A stretch of 64,000 nucleotides of DNA. Source: Granulicella paludicola. GTDB taxonomy: Bacteria > Acidobacteriota > Terriglobia > Terriglobales > Acidobacteriaceae. A program made the translations under genes and the position numbers. Numbering within the stretch: position 1 is the first letter of the stretch; the number at the start of each line of letters is the position of its first letter. The notes under the pieces are model-generated. The model saw only the letters and a list, made by a program, of their open reading frames with translations. It was not told the DNA's origin and did not search any database. Below, piece after piece: positions 43,922 to 52,874 of this stretch. The stretch covers positions 248,001-312,000 of the forward strand of contig NZ_JAGSYC010000024.1 in assembly GCF_025685545.1 (NCBI RefSeq), written 5' to 3'.

Positions 43922-45802
43922 ATGAAGGATTTTGACGCAGAGGATTTGTTGCGGCAGGCGCAGGGAGAATCCCCGATGAGCGGGGCAACGGGTATCTTTG
44001 GGACCGTGGAGTCTGCACCTGTAGCCGCGGTGGCTGAGCCTATCCCTCCAGTGGTGATGACCTCTCCTGTACCTCACGTTCATGAGGTCGTGTTTCAGGC
44101 AGATGAGAGCGGAGAGATGGATCCGCTGAAACGTGTACTGAATGCGAACGCTCCAGCAGCGGGGGTGAACCCAACGCTACCCGCGCCGCCAGCGGCGAAC
44201 TCGATGGGGTTTACACAGCTGCTTAGCACGTTGAGCTTTAAGCCGCCGGTGGCAGAGCCTACAGCGGTAACGCCTCCGCCTGTTCCGGCAGCGGACCCTT
44301 CTGCGGGTGGCTTCACTCAAATGTTCGAGACGCTCGCGCCGACTCCGGCATCGGCACCAGTCATACCCGCAGCCCCTGTGTTCTCCGCGCCTGCTCCCGT
44401 TGCGCCGGCACTATCGGCATCGGTCGCTGGAGGCTTCACACAGCTGTTCGAGACATTGAACGCCAAGCCTGCCGCTGTGCCTGTAGCGCCTGCTGCTGCG
44501 CCATCAGCACCAGTGTTTTCGGCTCCTGTCGCGCCATCAGCCCCATCTTTGGCTGCGCCCGTGATGCCCACTGGATCATCAGGCGGGTTTACGCAAATCT
44601 TCGAAGCTCTCGGATCCACGCCTGCTCCGAGTACCCCTCCCGCTCCGGCCGCGTCGACACCAACTCCGAGCGCGGCTCCGGCCGCGAGTTCGTTCACCCA
44701 ACTCTTTCAGGCGTTGGATACGAAGCCGGCTGCGTCGACATCAGTGTTCATTGCGCCTGCTGCCGCTCCGAGTGTTCCGTCTGCCGGGTCGCTGACTGAG
44801 TTCTTCAAGACAACAGAGCCTCCTCATGCTTCATCACCACCAACTGCTCCAAGCGCGCCGGGCAGTTTTACGCAGCTATTTCAGGCGTTGCCGTCACAGC
44901 CTCGAGCTGGTGAAAGCCAGGCGGATGCATTTCCACCGATCGGGCGAGAGGCGTCACCTGCGCCTACCTATTCGGCACCTCCGCAAGAGCAGCCGAGGCC
45001 TTACGGCGTTGGCTCCTATGATTCGCCAGCGTATTCTAGCGCTGCTCTTTCGCCGCTGCCGTCGCCGAGCAGCCCGCCTTCTGCCGGTGGATTGACGCAG
45101 ATGCTGCGCACGCTGGAGTCGCCGAACCCGGCACCTGCAAGTGTTGCGCCCGCCGTCAGTGCTGCCCCGCCCATGGCTCCTGCTACTCCGGCGTACGGAG
45201 GGGAGTCGATTACTTCGATGCTGCAGACGATGGGCAGTGCTCCGCCTGTAGCATCGGCGCCACAATCGCTACAACCGTTGCCGGCTGCTGCGATGCCGAA
45301 CAAGGAGTTCGCAGGTCAGTCGCCGATAATGCATTCAGGAGCTACGACGGTCTTCAACACTTCGCCGACACCGCAGGCGATACAGGCGCAACCGATGTCT
45401 TCGGGGCCGGGGGAGTTTACTCGCATCATTCACTCATCGGCATTGCGTGAGAGCCTCGCGAAGGGAAGCAGTGCTGCGGCTCCACCCGCGCCAGTGGCTG
45501 CTGCTCCACCGGCTGCTGCCGCGATGCCACAGTGGGCGATGCCGCAGATGCATCAAGCGCCGCAAATCCCCCATGCACCGCAAATCCCCCATGCACCGCA
45601 AATACCTCACGGCGGCGGTGGTGGTGGGTTTGCAATGCCGCATCTACAGGTGCCCACGATGCAGGCTCCTGCGATACCGACGCCCCCTAGTCCTACTGTG
45701 GCTGTGAGTGGCTCATCGAAGTATCTGCCCATTCTGCTGATCATCGTGATTGTGTTGCTGGTCGCGATTCTGCTGGCTGTAGTGCTGATGATGAAGCACT
45801 AG
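43922..45802 (+). CDS. tail-anchored Pro/Ala-rich protein with ten FTQLF-type motifs, T6SS-associated
   Basis: A 626-residue protein of unknown family. A short charged N-terminus (KDFDAEDLLRQAQ) leads into a low-complexity Ala/Pro/Ser region that carries ten spaced copies of a short motif. Eight read closely as (G/S)(F/L)TQ(L/M/I)(F/L)xxL, for example GFTQMFETL, GFTQLFETL, SFTQLFQAL. Motif centres fall near residues 97, 131, 172, 223, 258, 291, 316, 391, 430 and 499. The C-terminus is a single transmembrane helix (ILLIIVIVLLVAILLAVVL) and a two-residue-charged tail, predicting a tail-anchored inner-membrane protein with a cytoplasmic multivalent arm. AGAGGAG precedes the ATG at 43922; earlier in-frame starts lack one. 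It lies between two tssK genes. Confidence 0.75.
   Translation: MKDFDAEDLLRQAQGESPMSGATGIFGTVESAPVAAVAEPIPPVVMTSPVPHVHEVVFQADESGEMDPLKRVLNANAPAAGVNPTLPAPPAANSMGFTQLLSTLSFKPPVAEPTAVTPPPVPAADPSAGGFTQMFETLAPTPASAPVIPAAPVFSAPAPVAPALSASVAGGFTQLFETLNAKPAAVPVAPAAAPSAPVFSAPVAPSAPSLAAPVMPTGSSGGFTQIFEALGSTPAPSTPPAPAASTPTPSAAPAASSFTQLFQALDTKPAASTSVFIAPAAAPSVPSAGSLTEFFKTTEPPHASSPPTAPSAPGSFTQLFQALPSQPRAGESQADAFPPIGREASPAPTYSAPPQEQPRPYGVGSYDSPAYSSAALSPLPSPSSPPSAGGLTQMLRTLESPNPAPASVAPAVSAAPPMAPATPAYGGESITSMLQTMGSAPPVASAPQSLQPLPAAAMPNKEFAGQSPIMHSGATTVFNTSPTPQAIQAQPMSSGPGEFTRIIHSSALRESLAKGSSAAAPPAPVAAAPPAAAAMPQWAMPQMHQAPQIPHAPQIPHAPQIPHGGGGGGFAMPHLQVPTMQAPAIPTPPSPTVAVSGSSKYLPILLIIVIVLLVAILLAVVLMMKH
45545..45610 (+). 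repeat. 18-bp tandem repeat inside the FTQ-repeat gene
   Basis: Two identical adjacent 18-base units (CAAATCCCCCATGCACCG at 45563-45580 and 45581-45598), flanked by a degenerate unit on each side, encode Pro-Gln-Ile-Pro-His-Ala repeats. This suggests recent in-frame slippage expansion near the C-terminal part of the protein. Confidence 0.9.
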
Positions 45803-45925
45803 GGACAGCCGGAAGGCGTCCGCCGAAAGCCGCAATTCGCTCTGTAAGTGGTTGAAGCTTTTTTTCTGAACGGTTTTGTAGCAGGACTGAACTTCGGCCT
45901 TTTCCAGGAGCAGCGTCGCGCTTAT

Positions 45926-47290
45926 TCAATTACGACCAGGTGTGGGCAGCAGGATCACCAACTCCATCTCCGGACGCAGGAAGTCTGATGGGGCGTAGAC
46001 GGCAAAGTTGCGTGCGCGCACGAGAGCCTCCCAGAACTGGCCACTCTGCTCGATAGAGAAGTACTGGTGGCCGAGCTTCACGGGAATGGCGCGTGGCGGG
46101 TTCGAAACGTGCGTAAGCCGCAGCCCTGGCAGTGCATGGCGGATCAGGTTTTCCAGCTGCGCTGCGGCGCTGACCTTCATGAGCTTCGGTGCGCGGTCGA
46201 TGATGTCTGCGTCTCGCATGTCGGCAGAGACGGCGAGGTACAGTCGCGTGTTCTCGAGATAGGAATCCTTGTCGATCGAGGTTGCGTAGATGGTGTCGCG
46301 CAGATGCTTGAGTGGCAGGGAGACGAAGCTGCTGGGGACGACTGTTTCAAGCATGGTGCGGATCATGAGATCGAGCTTTTGGAAGCAAGGCCCTGGCTGT
46401 TCATGTAGGTAGGACGGGAGATCGCGCGGATCGATGGTGGAGGAGAAGGAGGTCAGCGCGCCGGCGAGATCTGACATCTGGCTGAAAAGCTGTGCAGGTG
46501 CCACTTGCTCCGATTGAAGCAGGTGGCGCAGTCCCGGCAGGCGTGTGTTAATCGTGTAGAGGAGCCAGAAGTTTGCTACGTCCGAGGCACTGAAATCGGC
46601 GAGTGATTGGTTCTTCTGGCGTCGGCTGCCTGCCAGCTGCGTGCTGCGGGTAACCAGCAGTTCGACGAGGCTGCGCAGTGTGCTTCGGATGAGCTCGCTG
46701 GCCTGGGCGTTGATGAGCGGAGGAACGAAGGTGGGGTCGGCGAGGAAGGTGCCGGTATCGGTTTTGAGGATGCGTGCGCAGGGCAGGAGAACGGAGCCTT
46801 CCTGGTTTTCTCCGGATGCGATAAGGCGAAGATTTTTGTGCGCGAGCTGTACGGGTTTGTCGCGATTGCCTCCACCGTTCTCGTCGCGGGTCATCTGCAT
46901 GTGCGCGGTGAAGCGTGTGCTGGCAGTGGCGCTGCCGATGGATACGTTGATGGCACCACGACGATATTCCGGGATGGCGAGATAAAAGTCGCAACTATCC
47001 TGTCCAGGTGCGAAACACTTCTCAAGCGCGCGGCCTCGCGGCGCAAGATCGGCGGAAGGAATGTCAAAGGGAAGAGCATCAGGAAAGACTCCCGATGCCA
47101 CAGCGAGGGCCAGCGTGCCTTCGGTAAGCCCTCTTACGTCGAGCTGTAGATTCATGAACCCCCAGCCATTACTACTGAGCGATTCGAGATAAAAGCGCAC
47201 TGAGTCTTCAACGAAGCGCTCTTGCGCTTGCAGATGCTGAGGCGAGAGAAAGGTGCCCTTGGACCAGATGACGGGTTGAAGCTGTCGCAT
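45926..47290 (-). CDS. tssK: T6SS baseplate protein TssK, second copy
   Basis: A 454-residue TssK-family protein. The N-terminal hallmark is present (QPVIWSKGTFLSPQHLQAQ), as is the middle SDVANFWLLYTIN segment that the first copy shares (LDVANYWFLHALC), and the C-terminal domain LPGLRLTHVSNPPRAI. It is alone on the minus strand, convergent with the FTQ-repeat gene and divergent from tssB. The two copies look clearly diverged rather than a recent duplication. It may form a hetero-oligomeric TssK, since the normal complex is a trimer per wedge, or serve an alternative baseplate. Confidence 0.9.
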   Translation of the reverse strand: MRQLQPVIWSKGTFLSPQHLQAQERFVEDSVRFYLESLSSNGWGFMNLQLDVRGLTEGTLALAVASGVFPDALPFDIPSADLAPRGRALEKCFAPGQDSCDFYLAIPEYRRGAINVSIGSATASTRFTAHMQMTRDENGGGNRDKPVQLAHKNLRLIASGENQEGSVLLPCARILKTDTGTFLADPTFVPPLINAQASELIRSTLRSLVELLVTRSTQLAGSRRQKNQSLADFSASDVANFWLLYTINTRLPGLRHLLQSEQVAPAQLFSQMSDLAGALTSFSSTIDPRDLPSYLHEQPGPCFQKLDLMIRTMLETVVPSSFVSLPLKHLRDTIYATSIDKDSYLENTRLYLAVSADMRDADIIDRAPKLMKVSAAAQLENLIRHALPGLRLTHVSNPPRAIPVKLGHQYFSIEQSGQFWEALVRARNFAVYAPSDFLRPEMELVILLPTPGRN

Positions 47291-47633
47291 GTTGCAGGCT
47301 CCGTGCTCGGGGCGACGCGCTCGCAGGAGCGCTGCCTTGCCGCGCGATTATGTGTGTTGACTTTGAAGCCTACTGTAAATCAAGCCTGATCACAGATGCG
47401 GTGAGAGTTCGCGCGTAGGCAATTTGAAAGTTAGGTTATTCGAGATTTAACTGGACACGGGATTGCACGGAGCGTGATACTTCCGCGCGTAGGTGTAACT
47501 CTATCCTGCGGCGATACAGATTTAATCGTCAGAAAAAACTTTACATGGACCCATTTCTTGTGGTCTTGTGATGAGTACATTCCTACCTGCTGTCGGGCCC
47601 CCCTTATAACTTGCATCGTCTTGGAGCTATTCA
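47291..47633. other. divergent promoter region upstream of tssB
   Basis: A 343-base non-coding region between the second tssK and tssB. It should contain the promoters of the main plus-strand T6SS operon and of tssK. A GG-N10-GC element (47452-47467) and a GGGCCCCCC element near 47595 were noted; no coding sequence is supported. Confidence 0.55.
47452..47467 (+). promoter_or_regulatory. weak sigma-54 promoter candidate
   Basis: TGGACACGGGATTGCA has the invariant GG and GC doublets at the correct 10-base separation, and a TTGCA -12 element. The -24 element deviates from TGGCAC. It lies about 167 bases upstream of tssB. Confidence 0.25.
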
Positions 47634-48155
47634 ATGGCTAGGGAAAGCACGCAGCATAAGTTGGATCGGGTGCGTTCGCCGCGCGTCCAGATCACGTATG
47701 ACGTAGAGGTCGGGTCGGCGATCGAGATGAAGGAACTGCCCTTTGTGATGGGTGTTCTAGGCGATCTGACCGGTCAACCCGAAAAACCGCTTGCCGCCCT
47801 GAAGGACCGCAAGTTTATCGAAATCAACCCTGACAACTTCGACAGCGTGATGAAGGGGATGCAGCCGCATCTCGCCTACTCTGTCGCGAACAAGCTCAGC
47901 GACGATCCCGATGCCGGCCAGGTGAAGGTCGATCTGCGCTTTGAGAGCATGGATGATTTCTCACCTGAAAACGTCGCCAAGCAGGTGAAGCCGTTGAAGG
48001 ACCTGCTCGATCTGCGCACACGCCTTTCGGATCTGCGTGGCACGCTTCAGGGCAACGACAAACTGGATGAAATGCTCTTTGAGGCTGTGTCTAGCACGGA
48101 AGCGCGCGAAAAGCTGAAGTCCGAGATTGGCTCGAAGGGAGAAGCCCATGAGTAG
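47634..48155 (+). CDS. tssB: T6SS contractile sheath small subunit TssB (VipA)
   Basis: A 173-residue sheath protein. The N-terminal RVQITYDVEVGSAIEMKELPF and the middle LAALKDRKFIEINPDNFD are classic TssB. It polymerises with TssC around the Hcp tube in the cytoplasm. It is the first gene of the main plus-strand operon; its stop codon lies inside the start of tssC. Confidence 0.95.
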   Translation: MARESTQHKLDRVRSPRVQITYDVEVGSAIEMKELPFVMGVLGDLTGQPEKPLAALKDRKFIEINPDNFDSVMKGMQPHLAYSVANKLSDDPDAGQVKVDLRFESMDDFSPENVAKQVKPLKDLLDLRTRLSDLRGTLQGNDKLDEMLFEAVSSTEAREKLKSEIGSKGEAHE

Positions 48156-49638
48156 CTCAACGAGTCCGCTTGCAGCGGCAACCACCACGGAGGAAACGAC
48201 AGCCGCTCCCTCTCTGCTCGATTCGCTTGTAGCGCAGGGTCGCTTCAGCGCAGACGCAGGCAGTCAGGCACGTGGCCGCGACATGGTCAAGGAGTTCGTC
48301 AGCCAGGTCCTCGACGGACAGATGACGCTATCGCGCGATGCTGAGGCCAGCATCGGTGCGCGTCTGGCCCAGATCGATCGCCTGATCTCTCTGCAGTTGA
48401 ACGAGGTGATTCATCACCCGTCGTTTCAGAAGCTTGAGGCGACGTGGCGTGGCATCAAGTACCTGATGGACCAGAGCGAGACCAACGACAACCTAAAGAT
48501 CAAGGTTCTTAACGTATCGAAGAAGGACCTGCTGCGCGATCTGCAGCGTGCGCCCGAGTTCGATCAGAGCGCGATGTTCAAGAAGGTTTACGAAGAAGAA
48601 TTCGGCGTCTTTGGCGGCGCGCCTTTCGCAGCGCTGCTGGGCGACTACGAGTTCGGTCGTGGGCCGGAGGACATGGAGCTGCTGGAAAAGGTAAGCCAGG
48701 TTGCCTCGGCGGCTCACGCACCGTTCCTGTCAGCGGCGTCGCCGGAGCTGATGAACCTTTCAGACTACACACAGCTCGGCGCGCCTCGTGATATGTCGAA
48801 GATCTTCGACAGCACCGAGTATGCGAAGTGGAAGGCTTTCCGCCAGTCGGATGACTCTCGCTATGTAGCTCTGACGCTGCCGCATATCCTGATGCGTGAT
48901 CCGTACGGCAAGGAGACGCGGCCGGTAGAAGCATTCGACTTCGAAGAGGATGTTGACGGACGCGACCACCACAAGTATCTGTGGGGCAATGCTGCCTACG
49001 GTCTGGGCGCACGACTGACGAACTCCTTCGCGAAGTATGGCTGGTGCGCTGCGATTCGCGGTGTGGAAGGCGGTGGACTCGTCGAAGGTCTAACGGCTCA
49101 CAACTTCAAAACCGATGAGGGCGATATCGCCTTGAAGTGCCCAACAGAGGTCCAGATCACGGACCGTCGCGAGAAGGAGCTGGCGGACCAGGGGTTCGTG
49201 CCGCTGGTGCACTGCAAAGGTACGGACTACGCGGCGTTCTTCAGCGCGCAGACCTGCAACAAACCGAAGACGTACGACAAGGATGAGGCGAACGCCAATG
49301 CCAAGCTCTCGGCGCAGCTTCCGTACATTCTTGCGATGTCCCGCTTCGCGCACTATCTCAAGGCGATGATGCGCGACAAACTTGGCAGCGCCATGAGTCG
49401 CTCTCAGGCGGAGCAATATTTGAACCAATGGGTTTCGAACTACGTGGTTGCGAGCGATAACGCTTCGCAGGCTGCCAAGGCTGAGAAGCCTTTGCGCGAG
49501 GCGCGTATCGAGGTCATGGAGGTTCCGGGCAACGCCGGTGCCCTGCGTGCCGTGGCATTCCTCAAACCGCATTTTCAGTTGGATGAATTGACTGTTTCGC
49601 TTCGGCTCGTCGCCGATCTACCGGCCCCCGCAAAGTAG
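48148..49638 (+). CDS. tssC: T6SS contractile sheath large subunit TssC (VipB)
   Basis: A 496-residue sheath protein. Family motifs include FGVFGGAPFAALLGDYEF, ILMRDPYG and HYLKAMMRDKLGS. The ATG at 48148 overlaps the tssB stop and follows GGGAG; a TTG at 48127 would add seven residues. The N-terminal Ser/Thr/Ala-rich stretch (about 1-30) precedes the helix that ClpV usually recognises. Confidence 0.95.
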   Translation: MSSSTSPLAAATTTEETTAAPSLLDSLVAQGRFSADAGSQARGRDMVKEFVSQVLDGQMTLSRDAEASIGARLAQIDRLISLQLNEVIHHPSFQKLEATWRGIKYLMDQSETNDNLKIKVLNVSKKDLLRDLQRAPEFDQSAMFKKVYEEEFGVFGGAPFAALLGDYEFGRGPEDMELLEKVSQVASAAHAPFLSAASPELMNLSDYTQLGAPRDMSKIFDSTEYAKWKAFRQSDDSRYVALTLPHILMRDPYGKETRPVEAFDFEEDVDGRDHHKYLWGNAAYGLGARLTNSFAKYGWCAAIRGVEGGGLVEGLTAHNFKTDEGDIALKCPTEVQITDRREKELADQGFVPLVHCKGTDYAAFFSAQTCNKPKTYDKDEANANAKLSAQLPYILAMSRFAHYLKAMMRDKLGSAMSRSQAEQYLNQWVSNYVVASDNASQAAKAEKPLREARIEVMEVPGNAGALRAVAFLKPHFQLDELTVSLRLVADLPAPAK

Positions 49639-49789
49639 TATCCCGCACCCCTTGGATCTCCAGGATCCGGAGCTGCGGCAACTGGATTCAAAGATCGAAG
49701 CGAGGCCATGATGGCCCTTCGCCCAACGTCAGCCAGCGGCCAGTCGCCGCTCCATTCCGAAGTGCAAGGCAGAGAAAAGGAGAAGGACC

Positions 49790-50272
49790 ATGGCAGTAGA
49801 TTTTTTTCTGAAGTTAGACGGTATCAATGGTGAGGCAATGGACGAGAACCACAAGAACGAGATTCGTCTCCTCTCGTGGAGCTGGGGCGCGAACCAGGTC
49901 ACTTCGGTGTCCGGTTCCGGCGGCTCAGGTGCAGGCAAGGCGTCCCTAAGCGATATGAGCATCATGAAGGATTTCGACGCTGCGAGTCCGCTGATCTACA
50001 AGGCATTGCTGATGGGAACCCACATCAAGACGGCGACCCTGACGGCATCCAAGTCCTCAGGAAGCGCGACGGGAACTCCCTTCCTTAAGATTGACCTGGG
50101 CGAAGTATTTGTCACGAGCCAGCAGCTCAGTGGGTCGAGTGAGATACCGACCGAATCGATCTCTTTCAGCTACAACACCATCAAGATTGATTACAGCAAG
50201 CAAAACGAGACAGGCAATCTGACGAGCACCGGTGCGGTCACTTATGACCTGAAGGCCAACAAGGTTAGCTAA
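49790..50272 (+). CDS. hcp: T6SS tube protein Hcp (TssD)
   Basis: A 160-residue Hcp. AVDFFLKLDGINGEAMDENHKNEI, SWSWGANQ and the C-terminal SFSYNTIKIDYSKQ are typical; the hexameric rings stack into the secreted tube. AAAGGAGA lies just before the ATG. It is separated from tssC by 151 bases and from tagJ by 9 bases. A good ribosome-binding site and gap would fit its usual higher expression. Confidence 0.95.
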   Translation: MAVDFFLKLDGINGEAMDENHKNEIRLLSWSWGANQVTSVSGSGGSGAGKASLSDMSIMKDFDAASPLIYKALLMGTHIKTATLTASKSSGSATGTPFLKIDLGEVFVTSQQLSGSSEIPTESISFSYNTIKIDYSKQNETGNLTSTGAVTYDLKANKVS

Positions 50273-50281
50273 CAGGGGACT

Positions 50282-51025
50282 ATGACTCCACAGGAACTCT
50301 ATCGAGCTGGGGAGTTGGGACAGGCAATCAGGGCGCTTGGCGAAGAGCTGCGGTCGAATCCGCTCGACGCCAAGCGCCGTACGTTCCTGTTCGAGCTTCT
50401 GTGTTTTGCTGGCGAATATGATCGTGCCGAAAAGCAACTGGATGTGCTTGCGGACCAGAACCCGAAGTCGGGTCCGGCCACATTGCTTTACCGTAGTGCC
50501 CTTTATGCTGAGCGTACACGGCAGGAGATGTTTTTGAAGGGCGAAACCCCGGCGGCCGAGGACGATGAGGCTCCTGCTGCAGGCGGTAGCCTGGATGGTA
50601 GAACCTTCACCCATCTAAGCGATGCAGACCCCCGCATTGGGGATCATCTTGAGATCTTCATCGCGGGCACTTATACGTGGATTCCGACGAAGTATATTGA
50701 GCGCCTCGAGATCGAGGCACCGAAGGACCTGCGCGATCTGCTATGGGCGCGCGCGAGGATCGATTGCAGTCCTAAGTTCCGGCTGCAAGAACTCGGTGAA
50801 ATTTTGCTGCCGGTTCTCTCGCCGCTGTCGTATCTCTCCACAGATGAGGCGGTTAAGCTGGGCCGAGCGAATGACTGGGACGAAGATGCGGAAGGCAACG
50901 AGCGACCGAAAGGACTGAAGTTTCTTCTGGTCGACGGGGAAGAGATTCCATTGATCGAGGTTCGGAGCATCGTGTGGGGTACCGGGGTGGAACCGGCTGG
51001 AGAATTGACCGATGCCACTGCGTGA
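50282..51025 (+). CDS. tagJ: T6SS accessory protein TagJ/ImpE family
   Basis: A 247-residue ImpE-family protein. A TPR-like N-terminal half (YRAGELGQAIRALGEELRSNPLDAKRR is split here; key pieces are LYRAGELGQAI and FELLCFAGEYDRAEKQLD) is followed by the SciE/ImpE C-terminal domain (GTYTWIPTKYIERLEIEAP). TagJ binds the N-terminus of TssB and interacts with ClpV in sheath handling. The 3' end overlaps tssA by 14 bases. Confidence 0.88.
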   Translation: MTPQELYRAGELGQAIRALGEELRSNPLDAKRRTFLFELLCFAGEYDRAEKQLDVLADQNPKSGPATLLYRSALYAERTRQEMFLKGETPAAEDDEAPAAGGSLDGRTFTHLSDADPRIGDHLEIFIAGTYTWIPTKYIERLEIEAPKDLRDLLWARARIDCSPKFRLQELGEILLPVLSPLSYLSTDEAVKLGRANDWDEDAEGNERPKGLKFLLVDGEEIPLIEVRSIVWGTGVEPAGELTDATA

Positions 51026-52382
51026 CGACCTCCTGGAACCAATCGCAGGGGAGAATCCCTCTGGCCCGAGCCTTCAGTATGACAAAGTCTTCGACCAGAT
51101 CAAGGAAGCGCGGATAGAGGAGGACGACTCGCTCCCGACAGGAGAGTGGGGACGCGCGCCCAAAAAGGCGGACCGTGCGCTCGTCGTCAAGCTGGCAGGG
51201 GAGGCTCTGGCGACGCGCAGTAAAGACTTGCGTCTGGCGAGCTGGTATCTCGAGTCCATCGCCCGAAAAGAGGGCTTTGCCGTTCTGCAGCCTGGCATCG
51301 AGTTTCTACAGGCACTGCAGGACCAGTTCTGGGAGACAGTACATCCAGAGCGGGACGAGGACGGTAACGCTGATTTACGGATTGGGGCGATGGAAGGCGC
51401 GGCGAATATGCTGGCGGCCTCGGTGAAGGCGACGGGTCTGACGCGGGACGGGATTCCCTGGGTGCAGTATCAGGACGCGCGAGCGCTGGGCTTCGAAGGC
51501 GACTCGATGAACGATGCGAAGCTCGCGATTCGCAACGATGCGATCGCCCGGGGCAAGATGACCGGCGAAGACCTTCAGCGGTCAATTGATGCGACACCCA
51601 AGGCTTTTTACGCTGCGGCCGATGCGCAGCTGGCGGCCACACTTGAAGCCATTGAAGCTCTCGATATCTTTCACGAGGAGAAATATGGCTCGGACTATCC
51701 GAGCTTTACCAAGCTGAAATCGACGGTGGTAGAGGTCAAGACGATCATCAACGGCGTCCTGAATGAGAAGCGCAAAACTGACCCGGATCCGGTCGAGGTC
51801 ATTCCCGAAGAGGCCTCGGAAGAGACAGACCAAGCCGTTGAAGGTGGAGAAGAGGCGAGCCCCGAAGCGGGCACATCGCTTCCGGCACGACGCACCGTAC
51901 CGGCAGGAGCTCCAGGTGGCGTGGAGGATGCGTACCTGCAGGTGGCGGCTTGTGCGGAGTATCTCAGTGGAAAGAGTCCTGCATCTGCGGTGCCGTATCT
52001 GCTTTGCACTGCGCTGCGATTGGGAGAGACGCGCGGCGCCGATCTCACGAACTTCAGCTTCGCGGTCGCTCCGCCGACGGAGGTCCGTCAGGCGATGCGC
52101 AAGCTGGCGGGGGAATCTAACTGGACTGAGCTGATGAAGCTCTGCATTCGTACGCTGCCGGAGCCTTGTGGCCGCGTTTGGCTGGACCTGCAGCGTTACA
52201 CCTGGAGAGCGGCACAGGGGGCAGGCAACGAGACGCTCGCAAAGATCGTAGTCAGCACGGTTCGATCGCTGCTGACAGACCTGCCCACGCTGAGAACAAT
52301 GACCTTGAGCGACGATACCTCCGCGGCAAATCCTGAGACGCAGCAGTGGCTCGACGCCGAAGTCTTACGTGCAAGTGAATGA
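51012..52382 (+). CDS. tssA: T6SS cap/assembly protein TssA (ImpA N-domain)
   Basis: A 456-residue TssA. The ImpA domain signature is at the N-terminus (LLEPIAGENPSGPSLQYD, then LRLASWYLESIARKEGF). A variable acidic linker (Glu-rich EEASEETDQAVEGGEEAS, about residues 265-290) connects to a C-terminal helical domain (EDAYLQVAACAEYLSG, WTELMKLCIRTLP). It organises the baseplate and sheath/tube polymerisation. Confidence 0.9.
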   Translation: MPLRDDLLEPIAGENPSGPSLQYDKVFDQIKEARIEEDDSLPTGEWGRAPKKADRALVVKLAGEALATRSKDLRLASWYLESIARKEGFAVLQPGIEFLQALQDQFWETVHPERDEDGNADLRIGAMEGAANMLAASVKATGLTRDGIPWVQYQDARALGFEGDSMNDAKLAIRNDAIARGKMTGEDLQRSIDATPKAFYAAADAQLAATLEAIEALDIFHEEKYGSDYPSFTKLKSTVVEVKTIINGVLNEKRKTDPDPVEVIPEEASEETDQAVEGGEEASPEAGTSLPARRTVPAGAPGGVEDAYLQVAACAEYLSGKSPASAVPYLLCTALRLGETRGADLTNFSFAVAPPTEVRQAMRKLAGESNWTELMKLCIRTLPEPCGRVWLDLQRYTWRAAQGAGNETLAKIVVSTVRSLLTDLPTLRTMTLSDDTSAANPETQQWLDAEVLRASE

Positions 52383-52408
52383 GCTGGAGTTTGTGAGGGA
52401 GAGGCAGT

Positions 52409-52870
52409 ATGGCTCGATCGAAATCCGATGCGCCGGTAACGCAGTCATTACTCGATCGCCTGACCTCGTCCGTCGATCTTCCTTCAACGCGGGCGGCCTC
52501 GATCCAGATGTACAAGAACGGCATCAAGCGAGATGTGGAGTGGCTGTTGAACACGCGCCGCACCCCGTGTAAGCAGATCGAAGAGTATCCGCTTGCAGGA
52601 AACTCGGTGTTCAACTATGGCCTGCCGGATGTGAATGAGCTGGGTGCTTCGTCCACTGATAGCGCGCGGGTACTGCAGATTATCCTCCAGACACTGCGAT
52701 CACACGAGCCACGCATACACGATCCGCGGGTCTCGGTGGTCCGGTCAGACACGTTGAAGCGCAGTATCCAGTTTCACGTAGATGGACACATCCTTGTCGA
52801 GAACAGCGAAGAGGACATCAGTTTTGACACCATGCTGAAGGTCATTACAGGAGAGTACGAGGTCAAGTAG
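52409..52870 (+). CDS. tssE: T6SS baseplate wedge protein TssE (gp25-like)
   Basis: A 153-residue gp25-like lysozyme-fold protein. SLLDRLTS near the N-terminus, DVEWLLNTRR and NYGLPDVNELG are diagnostic, and the conserved HEPRIHDPRVSV segment is present. It starts the sheath at the baseplate with TssF and TssG. It lies four bases before tssF. Confidence 0.93.
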   Translation: MARSKSDAPVTQSLLDRLTSSVDLPSTRAASIQMYKNGIKRDVEWLLNTRRTPCKQIEEYPLAGNSVFNYGLPDVNELGASSTDSARVLQIILQTLRSHEPRIHDPRVSVVRSDTLKRSIQFHVDGHILVENSEEDISFDTMLKVITGEYEVK

Positions 52871-52874
52871 CACG

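Noticed and set aside
45426..45643. minus-strand frames with repeated Met-Gly-Asp-Leu-Arg-Cys units
   Set aside because: They are antisense to the 18-bp tandem repeat of the FTQ-repeat gene and only mirror that repeat.
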